Shown: positions 27,263 through 39,371 of the stretch, in pieces
How positions within the stretch are numbered: position 1 is the stretch's first letter
Layout: the number at the start of each line of letters is the position of its first letter
Source: Pigmentiphaga kullae
Lineage (GTDB): Bacteria > Pseudomonadota > Gammaproteobacteria > Burkholderiales > Burkholderiaceae_B
Direction of reading: 5' to 3'
DNA length: 64,000 nt
NCBI RefSeq assembly: GCF_004216695.1
Contig: NZ_SGXC01000002.1
Coordinates: 1,302,001-1,366,000, forward strand
Program-made: the position numbers and the translations under genes
The notes under the pieces: generated by a model
Database searches by the model: none
Seen by the model: only the letters and a program-made list of their open reading frames with translations
What the model was told of the DNA's origin: nothing

Positions 27263-27610
27263 TCAACGCCGGCTGGGTGCGGAAGCCGCCGGCCGGGCAG
27301 CCGGCGAGACCGCGCTGGCGGGCACCGTGCCGGCCGGCGGGGTATCGACGATCTGCACGAAGGCCTCGTTCTGGCGCAGCATGCCGAGTTCGTAGCGGGC
27401 CCGCTCCTCGATGGCGTCGGTCCCGCTCTTCAAGTCGCGCACTTCGGCATCCAGCGCGACGTTGCGCGTGCGCAGCTCGTCGTTGGTATGCCGCTGGGCG
27501 TCAAGCTGGCGCTCGAGTTCCCAGGTGCGCAGCCAACCGCCCTTGCCCAGCCAGAGCGGATACTGGATCATCACCAGCAGCAAGGCGATTATCAGCGTGA
27601 GCAGGCGCAT
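27263..27610 (-). CDS. ftsB: Cell division protein FtsB
   Basis: 115 residues: one N-terminal membrane helix ([20 protein letters not shown]), then a periplasmic coiled coil ([20 protein letters not shown]), and [16 protein letters not shown], the conserved YxLGMIxxxE-like end. FtsB joins FtsL and FtsQ in the divisome. The C-terminal tail is Ala/Pro-rich and longer than in E. coli (about 103 residues). It follows eno, the usual gene order, and has GGGAAGAG upstream of the ATG at 27610. Confidence 0.92.
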   Translation of the reverse strand: MRLLTLIIALLLVMIQYPLWLGKGGWLRTWELERQLDAQRHTNDELRTRNVALDAEVRDLKSGTDAIEERARYELGMLRQNEAFVQIVDTPPAGTVPASAVSPAARPAASAPSRR

Positions 27611-27625
27611 GGAGGCTCTTCCCTA

Positions 27626-27652
27626 GGCCGCGCCGCCGGAGCGGGCGCGGCC
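27626..27652 (-). terminator. Perfect hairpin between eno and ftsB
   Basis: GGCCGCGCC (27626-27634) and GGCGCGGCC (27644-27652) form a 9-bp perfect stem with a 9-base loop in the 49-base gap between eno and ftsB. No T tract follows, so it could attenuate read-through or protect the upstream message rather than stop transcription fully. Confidence 0.45.
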
Positions 27653-27659
27653 GCGCGCA

Positions 27660-29853
<2,194 letters not shown>

Positions 29854-29869
29854 GGTGACCTCCAGGCGC

Positions 29870-31729
<1,860 letters not shown>

Positions 31730-32404
31730 CTAGTACAGGACTAGCGTATCTAGAGCGGGACGGTCGCCTTCGAGGGTGCCGGTCTGGGAGGTTTCGGCGA
31801 AGAATACCTGGCCGTCGTAGCGGCCAACGGCGTCGCGGGTGGCGCCGGTTTCGTAGTCCACGCGCGACTCTTCGGCGCGGCCGGTGCGGGCGAACAGGGT
31901 GAGCTGGCGCAGCGATTGCAGCCACCAGCGGCGCGCGGCGCGGTCGTAGGACAGGGTCAGTTCGGCCGAGGTGGAGATCTCTTCCGCCCTGGACAGGCTG
32001 CGGTCCGTGACGACGACGCGCTGCTGGCGTATGGCCAGCTCCAGGTTGCGGTCGGCCGGCAGGTCCACGCCGCAGGTGGCGCACGGCAGGACGAAGCCCC
32101 AGCCCGTGGCCTCGAAGCCCTGGGGGCCCCGCGTTCCCAACAGCAGCGCGCGGCGCCCGTCGGCGTTGCGATAGACCTGCGCGACACCCGGCGCGTCCTG
32201 GCCCAGGTCCCCCTGCACTTCCCGCTCGAGCGTGAACCCGTCGGGAACGAAGGCCTCGGGCCGCGATGCGACGGCCGGAATGGCCAGCGCCGCCGGGATG
32301 TAGGGCCCGCCGGCCTCGGCATGCGCGGTGGCGGCGAGGACTGCCAACACGACGGTCAGTGCGGCCCGCCGGGCCGCCCCGCCCCACTCAAACCGACGCG
32401 GCAA
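31730..32404 (-). CDS. Exported protein of unknown function
   Basis: 224 residues with a signal peptide ([20 protein letters not shown], cleavage near AHA). The mature protein has no motif I recognise. A CATCG pair of cysteines lies in [13 protein letters not shown], and the C-terminal half is beta-rich ([36 protein letters not shown]), like a small periplasmic domain. Its start overlaps the 3' end of scoB by 17 bases, so it belongs to the scoA-scoB transcript. I do not assign a function. Confidence 0.7.
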   Translation of the reverse strand: MPRRFEWGGAARRAALTVVLAVLAATAHAEAGGPYIPAALAIPAVASRPEAFVPDGFTLEREVQGDLGQDAPGVAQVYRNADGRRALLLGTRGPQGFEATGWGFVLPCATCGVDLPADRNLELAIRQQRVVVTDRSLSRAEEISTSAELTLSYDRAARRWWLQSLRQLTLFARTGRAEESRVDYETGATRDAVGRYDGQVFFAETSQTGTLEGDRPALDTLVLY

Positions 32405-33050
32405 CGGCGGAGGTATCCAGCTTGGCGGCGGTCTTCTCGACCACTTCCTGCGCCGTGACGCCGGGGGCCAGTTCGACCAGCTTGAGCCCCTGGGGCGTGA
32501 CGTCCAGCACAGCCAGGTCGGTGATGATGCGGTTCACCACGCCCACGCCGGTCAGCGGCAGCGTGCACGCGGGCAGGATCTTCAGGTCGACCGTGCCGTC
32601 CTTCTTGCGGGCCACGTGCTCCATCAGGATCACCACCCGGCCGACACCGGCCACCAGGTCCATGGCGCCGCCCATGCCCTTGATCATCTTGCCCGGGATC
32701 ATCCAGTTGGCCAGGTCGCCCTGCTCGGACACCTGCATCGCCCCCAGGATGGCCAGGTTGATCTTGCCGCCGCGGATCATGCCGAACGAATCGGACGACG
32801 AGAAAATGGACGAGCCCGGCAGCGTGGTCACCGTCTGCTTGCCGGCGTTGATCAGGTCGGGATCGACTTCGTCCTCGGTGGGGAACGGCCCGATGCCCAG
32901 CAGCCCGTTCTCGGACTGCAGCCAGACCTCCAGTCCCTCGGGCACGTGATTGGCCACCAGCGTCGGCAGCCCGATGCCCAGGTTCACGTAGAACCCATCC
33001 TGCAACTCACGCGCCGCCCGCGCGGCCATCTCATCGCGAGTCCATGCCAT
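32388..33050 (-). CDS. scoB: 3-oxoacid (acetoacetate) CoA-transferase subunit B
   Basis: About 220 residues. With ScoA it moves CoA from succinyl-CoA to acetoacetate for ketone-body use. Seen: [19 protein letters not shown], the catalytic Glu in [14 protein letters not shown], and [21 protein letters not shown]. The ATG at 33050 ([13 protein letters not shown]) has AAGGAGAG just upstream; the longer frame above it runs through a repeat and is not used. It follows scoA, but the 113-base gap between them holds repeat copy B. Confidence 0.93.
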   Translation of the reverse strand: MAWTRDEMAARAARELQDGFYVNLGIGLPTLVANHVPEGLEVWLQSENGLLGIGPFPTEDEVDPDLINAGKQTVTTLPGSSIFSSSDSFGMIRGGKINLAILGAMQVSEQGDLANWMIPGKMIKGMGGAMDLVAGVGRVVILMEHVARKKDGTVDLKILPACTLPLTGVGVVNRIITDLAVLDVTPQGLKLVELAPGVTAQEVVEKTAAKLDTSAVAASV

Positions 33051-33080
33051 TTCATCTCTCCTTGCCTTGATATCCATCGA

Positions 33081-33157
33081 CCCAGGGCGCCGTGGATCCG
33101 GCTCCGCCGGTCCACCAGCGCCGCCCCCTGGGGGGCGCCCGAAGGGCGTAGGGGGGG
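33081..33157 (-). repeat. Inverted-repeat element, copy B, inside the scoA-scoB operon
   Basis: The reverse complement of copy A at 31645-31721, identical over most of its length. The main hairpin is kept but its base is closed by GGCGC/GCGCC instead of GATGC/GCATC, that is two compensating base-pair changes. It lies between scoA (ending 33164) and the scoB start (33050), directly in the operon. Confidence 0.8.
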
Positions 33158-33163
33158 TCACCT

Positions 33164-33856
33164 TTACCGGACCGTCCGTTGTTCTATGCGCTTTTCCGGG
33201 GTCGCGTTCAGGACCAGGCGGTGCACATAGATACCGGGCAGGTGGATGTGATCCGGATCCAGCTCGCCGTTCTCGACGATGCGCTCGACCTCGGCCACCG
33301 TGACCTTGCCGGCCATCGCGGCGTTGGGATTGAAGTTGCGCGCGGTCTTGTTGAAGATCAGGTTGCCGCTCTTGTCGGCCACCAGGGCCTTGACCAGCGC
33401 CACGTCGGGCACCAGCGAACGTTCCATGACGTATTTCTTGCCGTCGAATTCGCGGATTTCCTTGCCCTCGGCCACCTGGGTACCCACGCCGGTGGCCGTG
33501 AAGAAGGCCGGGATGCCGGCGCCGCCGGCGCGCAGTTTTTCGGCCAGCGTGCCCTGGGGCGTGAATTCCACTTCCAGTTCGCCCGCCAGGTACTGGCGCT
33601 CGAACTCCTTGTTTTCGCCGACGTACGAGGAAATCATCTTGCGGATCTGCCGCGTTTCCAGCAACAGGCCGAGCCCCGCGCCGTCGATGCCCGCGTTGTT
33701 GCTGATGCAGGTCAGGTTCTTGACACCGGTATCGCGCAGCGCGGCGATCAGGGCTTCGGGTATGCCGCACAGGCCGAAACCGCCGACCGCCAGGGTCTGC
33801 CCGTCCCGCACGATGTCCGCTAGCGCCTCGCGGGCGCTGGCATAGACCTTGTTCAT
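33164..33856 (-). CDS. scoA: 3-oxoacid (acetoacetate) CoA-transferase subunit A
   Basis: 230 residues. Seen: [40 protein letters not shown], and [17 protein letters not shown], all typical of SCOT subunit A, with [17 protein letters not shown] near the C terminus. It forms the CoA-transferase with ScoB. The gene starts at 33856 and is divergent from the ETF-QO gene with about 135 bases between. The last bases reach the edge of repeat B. Confidence 0.93.
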   Translation of the reverse strand: MNKVYASAREALADIVRDGQTLAVGGFGLCGIPEALIAALRDTGVKNLTCISNNAGIDGAGLGLLLETRQIRKMISSYVGENKEFERQYLAGELEVEFTPQGTLAEKLRAGGAGIPAFFTATGVGTQVAEGKEIREFDGKKYVMERSLVPDVALVKALVADKSGNLIFNKTARNFNPNAAMAGKVTVAEVERIVENGELDPDHIHLPGIYVHRLVLNATPEKRIEQRTVR

Positions 33857-33991
33857 CGTCTTCCTCGCTAACGTGGTGGCCTACGGCCGTGATCGCTTGA
33901 AATACAATCGGGGATGATACTTCCAACTATCTTAGCTTAGCGGCGACACCGCCGGTTCCGCACCCCCACCCCACCCGGAGGAACCCTGTAC

Positions 33992-35644
33992 ATGCACGGC
34001 AACGAACGCGAGTCGATGGAATACGACGTGGTCATCGTCGGAGGCGGGCCGGCCGGCCTGGCGACCGCGATCCGCCTCAAGCAGCTTGCTGCCGAGAAAG
34101 GCCGCGAAATCGGAGTCTGCATACTGGAGAAAGGCAGCGAGATCGGCGCCCACGTGCTGTCCGGGGCGGTCATGGACCCGCGCGCGCTGACCGAGCTGAT
34201 CCCCGACTGGAAGGCCAAGGGCGCGCCGCTGAACACCCCCGTCAGCGAAGACCGCTTCCTGTTCCTGTCCGAGACCGGCGCCCGCGCCACGCCCGGCTGG
34301 CTGCTGCCCGCCTGTTTCCACAACGAGGGCAACTACGTGGTCAGCCTGGGCAAGGTGGCCCGCTGGCTGGGCGAACAGGCCGAGGCCCTGGGCGTGGACC
34401 TCTTCCCCGGCTTCGCCGCCGCCGAGATCCTCTACAACGAGGACGGCTCGGTCAAGGGCGTGGCCACCGGCGACATGGGCGTGGGCCGCGACGGCCAGCC
34501 CACCGACCAGTACCAGCCGGGCATGGAACTGCACGCCCGCTACACGATCTTCGCCGAAGGCTCGCGCGGCCACCTGGGCCGCCAGTTGAACGAAAAACTC
34601 AAGCTGGATGCCGGCAAGGATCCGCAAAGCTACGGCATCGGCATCAAGGAACTCTGGGAGATCGACCCCGCCCAGCATCGGCCCGGACTGGTCATCCACA
34701 CCGCCGGCTGGCCGCTGGACGCCGACACCTACGGCGGCTCGTTCCTGTACCACCTCGAAGACAACAAGGTCGCCATCGGCCTGATCGTGGGCCTGGACTA
34801 CAGCAATCCGTGGCTCTCGCCCTTCGAGGAATTCCAGCGCTTCAAGACCCATCCTTCCATCCGGGGCTTCCTGGAAGGCGGCAAGCGCATCGCCTACGGC
34901 GCGCGCTCCATCACGGCCGGCGGCCTGCTGTCCCTGCCGCGCCTGGCCTTCCCCGGCGGCGCGCTGGTCGGCTGCGAGGCCGGCTTCCTGAACGCCTCGC
35001 GCATCAAGGGCAGCCACGCGGCCATCAAGAGCGGCATGCTGGCGGCCGAGGCCGCCTTCGAGGCCATCGAGGCGGGCCGCAGCCACGACGAACTGGCCAG
35101 CTACCCGGCCGCCTTCGAGGCATCCTGGCTGCACGAGGAACTGAACAAGTCGCGCAACTTCAAGCAGTGGTTCAAGAAGGGCCGCACCGTCGGTACGCTG
35201 ATGACCGGCATCGAACAGTGGCTGCTGCGCGGCAACTTCCCCTGGACGCTGCACCGCGACAAGCCCGACCACGTCTACCTGAAGCCCGCCGCGGACTGCG
35301 CGCGCATCGACTACCCCAAGCCCGACGGCAAGCTGACCTTCGACCGCCTGGGTTCGGTGTTCATCTCGAACACCAACCACGAGGAAAACGAGCCCATCCA
35401 CCTGACGCTCAAGGACCCCTCGGTTCCGGTCGACATCAACCTCGCCCGCTATGCCGGCCCGGAAAGCCGCTATTGCCCGGCCGGCGTCTACGAGTTCGTG
35501 AAAGACGACGCCGGCGCCGAACGGCTGCAGATCAATGCCCAGAACTGCGTCCACTGCAAGACCTGCGACATCAAGGATCCCACGCAGAACATCGTGTGGG
35601 TGACGCCGCAGGGGGGCGAAGGGCCGGTCTACAACGAGATGTGA
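33992..35644 (+). CDS. Electron transfer flavoprotein-ubiquinone oxidoreductase
   Basis: 550 residues. It passes electrons from reduced ETF to ubiquinone during fatty-acid and amino-acid oxidation. FAD-binding motif DVVIVGGGPAGLATAI; GSEIGAHVLSGAVMDPRAL; the C-terminal 4Fe-4S ferredoxin-like site has Cys residues in RYCPAG and in QNCVHCKTCDIKDPTQN. Full length and typical of the family. GGAGG lies about 10 bases before the ATG at 33992. It is divergent from scoAB; both genes feed oxidation of acyl compounds. Confidence 0.96.
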   Translation: MHGNERESMEYDVVIVGGGPAGLATAIRLKQLAAEKGREIGVCILEKGSEIGAHVLSGAVMDPRALTELIPDWKAKGAPLNTPVSEDRFLFLSETGARATPGWLLPACFHNEGNYVVSLGKVARWLGEQAEALGVDLFPGFAAAEILYNEDGSVKGVATGDMGVGRDGQPTDQYQPGMELHARYTIFAEGSRGHLGRQLNEKLKLDAGKDPQSYGIGIKELWEIDPAQHRPGLVIHTAGWPLDADTYGGSFLYHLEDNKVAIGLIVGLDYSNPWLSPFEEFQRFKTHPSIRGFLEGGKRIAYGARSITAGGLLSLPRLAFPGGALVGCEAGFLNASRIKGSHAAIKSGMLAAEAAFEAIEAGRSHDELASYPAAFEASWLHEELNKSRNFKQWFKKGRTVGTLMTGIEQWLLRGNFPWTLHRDKPDHVYLKPAADCARIDYPKPDGKLTFDRLGSVFISNTNHEENEPIHLTLKDPSVPVDINLARYAGPESRYCPAGVYEFVKDDAGAERLQINAQNCVHCKTCDIKDPTQNIVWVTPQGGEGPVYNEM

Positions 35645-35655
35645 GCGCGGCGGCC

Positions 35656-36477
35656 TCAGGCCGGGTCGTGCAGCGGCCGGGTCGCCACCAGGAAATCCGC
35701 GTCCGCCTGCCAATGCGCCGCGTCGACGGCAAAGCAGCGGCGCACGAAGTCGCGCGTCAGCACCGCGCGCGGCTCGCCCTCGGCCATCACCCGCCCTTCC
35801 CAAAGCGCCACGATGCGGTCGGCATACTGGGCCGCCAGGTTCATGTCGTGCATGGTCACGATCACCGCCGCGCCGGTGCGATGCGCGAAATCGCGGATCG
35901 CCGTGCAGACCGAGTGCTGGTGATGCGGATCCAGGCTGGCGCACGGTTCGTCCAGCAGCAATAGCCGGCCGGTGCCCGAGCCGCTTTCGCCGGGCCAGAT
36001 CTGCGCCAGCACCCGGGCCAGGTGCACGCGGGCCTGCTCCCCGCCCGACAGCGCGGGCATGGACCGCTGGGCCAGGTGCGTGACTCCCGCCGTCTCCAGC
36101 GCCGCCCGGACGATACCGTCGAGCCGCCGGCGCGACTCGGTGCGCGCCAGGCACCCCAGGTGCACGACCTCTTCCACGGTGAACGGCAGGCTCAGTCCGG
36201 CCCGCTGGGGCAGCACCGCCCGCTGCCGGGCCAGTTCGCCGGCCGCCCACTGCCGCAACGGCCTGCCCTGGAACAGCACCTCGCCCGCGGCCGGGCCCAG
36301 ATCGCCCGCCATGGTCGACAGCAGCGTGGACTTCCCTGCCCCATTCGGGCCGATCAGCATCACGACCTCGCCCTCGGCCACGGCGCAATCGATGCCGTCC
36401 AGCACCACCCGCGGATGCGGCTGGCCGGCCTGGCGGCGCGCGACCGTCAATGAACGCACTTCCAGCATGCTCGTCAT
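35656..36477 (-). CDS. hmuV: Haemin ABC transporter, ATP-binding protein
   Basis: 273 residues. Walker A is IGPNGAGKSTLL, the signature is LSGGEQARVHLARV, Walker B is LLLLDEPCASLD, and the switch histidine is in VTMHDMNLA. The start at 36477 shares ATGA with the end of hmuU, indicating translational coupling. Together with HmuT and HmuU it imports haemin across the inner membrane. It ends 11 bases from the convergent ETF-QO gene. Confidence 0.93.
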   Translation of the reverse strand: MTSMLEVRSLTVARRQAGQPHPRVVLDGIDCAVAEGEVVMLIGPNGAGKSTLLSTMAGDLGPAAGEVLFQGRPLRQWAAGELARQRAVLPQRAGLSLPFTVEEVVHLGCLARTESRRRLDGIVRAALETAGVTHLAQRSMPALSGGEQARVHLARVLAQIWPGESGSGTGRLLLLDEPCASLDPHHQHSVCTAIRDFAHRTGAAVIVTMHDMNLAAQYADRIVALWEGRVMAEGEPRAVLTRDFVRRCFAVDAAHWQADADFLVATRPLHDPA

Positions 36478-37583
36478 CCTTCGAACATCCTGCCCTTGGC
36501 CCGCAGCAGCAAAAACAGGAAGAACGGCGCCCCGATCAGCGCGGTCAGCACGCCTATGGGCAGTTCGGCCGGCGCGATGATCAGACGGGCGGCCAGGTCG
36601 GCCCCCACCGTCAACGCGGCGCCCAGCAGGGCCGCGCCGGGCAGCACGACGCGCGCGTCCGGACCCGCCATCAGGCGGATGCAGTGCGGCGCCACCAGGC
36701 CCAGGAAGCCGATGATGCCGCAGAAGGCCACGGCCATGCCCACCGCCAGCGCGCTGAACACCACCGCCAGCGCCTTCAGGGTTTCCACCGCCACGCCCAG
36801 GTGGCGGGCCTCGGCCTCGCCCAGCGCCATCGCGTTGAGCCCGCTGCGCAGGCGCCACATGCCCGCCAGCGCCACGGCGCCGACCAGCGACACCACGCCC
36901 ACGATGGGCCAGGTGGCGGGGGCCAGGCTGCCCAGGTTCCAGAAGGTCAGGTTGCGCAGTTGTTCGTCGGTCGCCATGTAGCTGGCCAGCCCGATCAGCG
37001 CCATGGCGATGGCGTTCATGGCGATCCCCGCCAGCAGCATGGCGGCCACGGATACGCCCAGCGAAGTGCGGCCGATGCGGTAGACCAGCAAGGTGGTCAG
37101 CACGCCGCCGGCGAAGGCGGCGACCGGCAACAGCGCCAGCCCCATCGCCTGGGCCAGCCCGGGCCACCACAGGTTGCCGAACACGATGGTCAGCGCCACC
37201 GCCAGCGCCGCGCCGCTGGACACCCCGATCAGGCCGGGGTCGGCCAGCGGGTTGCGGAACAAGCCTTGCAGGGTCGCGCCCGCCATGCCCAGCAGCGCGC
37301 CCACCGCCACGCCCAGCATCACGCGCGGCAGGCGTATGGTCCACAGCACCCCCATCTGCTGGGGCTCGAACCCGCCCTGCGACAAGCCCGCCTTGTGCAG
37401 CAGGATGGCCAGCACGTTGGAGGCCGAAATGGGATAGGCGCCGCGGCCGGCGGCCACCACCACCAGCACCGCCAGCAGCACGGCCAGGGCCGCGAACAGC
37501 CAGGCGGCCGGCATGCGTCCCGCCCGCACCCGGGCCCAGCCCGACGGCAGCGTGGCGGTCTCCACGCGGGAAACGGTCGTCAC
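36474..37583 (-). CDS. hmuU: Haemin ABC transporter permease
   Basis: About 369 residues with roughly ten membrane helices in the FecCD/BtuC pattern. Seen: RLPRVMLGVAVGALLGMAGA, LQGLFRNPLADPGLIGVSSG, and CGIIGFLGLVAPHCIRLMAG (the ATPase-coupling loop), ending in LRAKGRMFEG. I chose the GTG at 37583, with GAGGG upstream, rather than the long upstream frame, which only overlaps hmuT. It lies 10 bases after hmuT. Confidence 0.92.
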   Translation of the reverse strand: MTTVSRVETATLPSGWARVRAGRMPAAWLFAALAVLLAVLVVVAAGRGAYPISASNVLAILLHKAGLSQGGFEPQQMGVLWTIRLPRVMLGVAVGALLGMAGATLQGLFRNPLADPGLIGVSSGAALAVALTIVFGNLWWPGLAQAMGLALLPVAAFAGGVLTTLLVYRIGRTSLGVSVAAMLLAGIAMNAIAMALIGLASYMATDEQLRNLTFWNLGSLAPATWPIVGVVSLVGAVALAGMWRLRSGLNAMALGEAEARHLGVAVETLKALAVVFSALAVGMAVAFCGIIGFLGLVAPHCIRLMAGPDARVVLPGAALLGAALTVGADLAARLIIAPAELPIGVLTALIGAPFFLFLLLRAKGRMFEG

Positions 37584-37593
37584 GGCGCCGCCC

Positions 37594-38499
37594 TCATGCC
37601 GCGAGCGCGCCGTACAGGTCTTCGACCGCCTGCGGCAGGCGCGGACCGAATCCCAGCAGCAGCACGATGTCGAACAGGACCGCACGCCGGTTCCTGCCGG
37701 CCGGCGTCATAGCCAGGCCCGGCGTGGCCAGCAACCGGGCCCGGGCGTCCGGTTCCTGCGTGCCGTCGAAGGTGCCGACGATGGCATCGGGCGCCGCGCT
37801 GGCCAGCGCCTCGGCCGACAAGGGCTTGTAGTTGGCGAAGTCGCCGCCGAACACATTGACCGCGCCGACCAGCTTGAGCATCGCGTCGGCGCCCGTGTCG
37901 CGGCCGGCCGCCATGGTATTGGCGCCATGGCGCATCAGGCAGGCCGCGCGCAGCGGCTGGCCGCCGGGCCCGCGCAGCGGCGCCGCCGCGATGCGCGCCT
38001 GCAAGGCCTGCCAGCGCGATGCCAGGCCGTCTGCCAGCGCCTTGCCCTCGGCCTGCCGGCCCAGCGCGGCCGCCACGGTGGCGATGCGCCCCAGCACGCC
38101 TTCGAAGGAGTAGTCGCCGTCGACGTGCACGACCTTGACCCCCGCCGATTCGATCTGCCGCAGCACCGCGGGCGGCCCCGCCTCCTGCCCCGCCAGCAGC
38201 ACCTGCGGCCCCAGGGACAGCACGCCCTCGGCCGACAGCGTGCGCTGGTAGCCGACCTTGGGCAGCGCCAGGGCCTGGGGCGGATAGAGGCTGCTGGTAT
38301 CGACCGCCAACAGTTGGGACTGGCCGCCCAGCGCGTAGACGATCTCGGTCACGCCGGCTCCCACCGACACCGCGCGCGTCCCCTGGGCCCGCGGCTGGGC
38401 GGCGCGCGCCAGCGGGGCCAGGGAGCCCAGCAGGAGGCCGGCCGGCAGCGCCGCCAGCAAGGCCCGGCGGCGCTCCGTCATTGTGGACATCGACATCAT
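37594..38499 (-). CDS. hmuT: Periplasmic haemin-binding protein
   Basis: 301 residues with a signal peptide (RRALLAALPAGLLLGSLAPL, cleavage near ARA). The mature protein matches class III substrate-binding proteins: AVSVGAGVTEIVYALGGQ, LPKVGYQRTLSAEGVLSLGP, and the Tyr/His-rich haem contact region DGDYSFEGVLGR. It delivers haem to HmuUV. Three ATG codons (38499, 38496, 38490) compete; GAGGG at 38501-38505 suits the latter two. It begins 4 bases after hemO ends. Confidence 0.92.
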   Translation of the reverse strand: MMSMSTMTERRRALLAALPAGLLLGSLAPLARAAQPRAQGTRAVSVGAGVTEIVYALGGQSQLLAVDTSSLYPPQALALPKVGYQRTLSAEGVLSLGPQVLLAGQEAGPPAVLRQIESAGVKVVHVDGDYSFEGVLGRIATVAAALGRQAEGKALADGLASRWQALQARIAAAPLRGPGGQPLRAACLMRHGANTMAAGRDTGADAMLKLVGAVNVFGGDFANYKPLSAEALASAAPDAIVGTFDGTQEPDARARLLATPGLAMTPAGRNRRAVLFDIVLLLGFGPRLPQAVEDLYGALAA

Positions 38500-38503
38500 T
38501 CCC

Positions 38504-39118
38504 TCATGCGAGCGACGGCTCGCCCTTCAGATCATAGCTGCGCGCCAGCAGCACGGCGAAACGCTCGAAGGCGGCGCTGGCCCCGGCCACCACCCGGTCC
38601 TGCTCCTGGGCGGACAGGCCGCTGCCGTCCAGTGCCTGGACGAAGCGCTTCCACGCCGCGCCGCGCCCGTCGGCCGGCGCCGCCAGGTTGCGGGCGCCGA
38701 AGTTCTCGTCCAGCCCCAGCCGCTGGCCCGCTTCCTTGAACAGGAAGGCCGCGCCCAGCTTGGAGCCCTCGGACACGTACAGCCAGCCCAGGCCTTCGGG
38801 CAAGGCCATGCCCTGGCCCCGCGGCGCGTCGCCGGTCTCGGGAATGGCCTGCCCCAGGTCCTGCAGGTCGGCATGGGCCGCCGCCAGCCGGGGCCGCGTG
38901 GCCAGGTCCGGAATCAGCGCCGCGTAGGCCCGATCGTCGTACAGCGACTCGATGTCGCGCTGGAAAAGATACTGGGCGGCGACGAAGCGGCCGTAGCTTT
39001 CCCGGGTGTCGAACGGCTTGAGCGACATCACGAGCTTGTCGAGCTTCTCGTGCAAGGGAGCGGTTGCGGTCTTCAGGCGAAGAGCCAGCGACGACGGGGA
39101 GGCGCTTTGGAGCGACAT
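38504..39118 (-). CDS. hemO: Biliverdin-producing haem oxygenase
   Basis: About 204 residues. The enzyme opens haem to release iron, CO and biliverdin in the cytoplasm. The proximal histidine is seen in TAPLHEKLD (residue 23), and the distal helix in GWLYVSEGSKLGAAFLFKEA, which is typical of the HemO/PigA family. The ATG at 39118 has AGAGG about nine bases upstream; the longer frame with MHFRQRYYA is not needed. It is the first gene of the haem operon, in the place where a HmuS-type haem-degradation gene often lies, and a Fur-box-like site is just upstream. Confidence 0.9.
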   Translation of the reverse strand: MSLQSASPSSLALRLKTATAPLHEKLDKLVMSLKPFDTRESYGRFVAAQYLFQRDIESLYDDRAYAALIPDLATRPRLAAAHADLQDLGQAIPETGDAPRGQGMALPEGLGWLYVSEGSKLGAAFLFKEAGQRLGLDENFGARNLAAPADGRGAAWKRFVQALDGSGLSAQEQDRVVAGASAAFERFAVLLARSYDLKGEPSLA

Positions 39119-39147
39119 GGCGTAATACCTCTGACGGAAATGCAAAA

Positions 39148-39166
39148 GAGAATCGATATCAATTAC
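39148..39166. promoter_or_regulatory. Fur-box-like operator upstream of hemO
   Basis: GAGAATCGATATCAATTAC matches the Fur consensus GATAATGATAATCATTATC at about 11 of 19 positions, and on the other strand reads GATATCGATTCTC, close to the common GATAATGATTCTC form. It starts 30 bases from the hemO start, in the 253-base gap between hemO and glcB, where iron control of the haem operon would be expected. Confidence 0.6.
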
Positions 39167-39371
39167 ATCGAATTATGCCTGCTCGGCCGGCATCTGTCTC
39201 GCCCCGCGCGCTCCGCCCCCTCGCATTCCCTCTCCCCACGCAAAGCAATTGTGACTCCGGCGCACGGTATCCCGGGCCCTGCGCCCGGCGCCTGCGTTTA
39301 TCATCGATACATCCCATTGGCGCGGCCCGCGGGGGCCGCCAGCACCATCAGGCATAGCCAGGAGAACCCCC

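Noticed and set aside
33932-36388. An 818-codon minus-strand frame across the ETF-QO gene
   Set aside because: The real coding strand is clear from ETF-QO motifs; the other frame is a shadow.
35656-37344. A 562-codon frame joining hmuV to hmuU sequence
   Set aside because: The upstream part is an out-of-frame reading of hmuU; HmuV begins at 36477 with an ATGA overlap.
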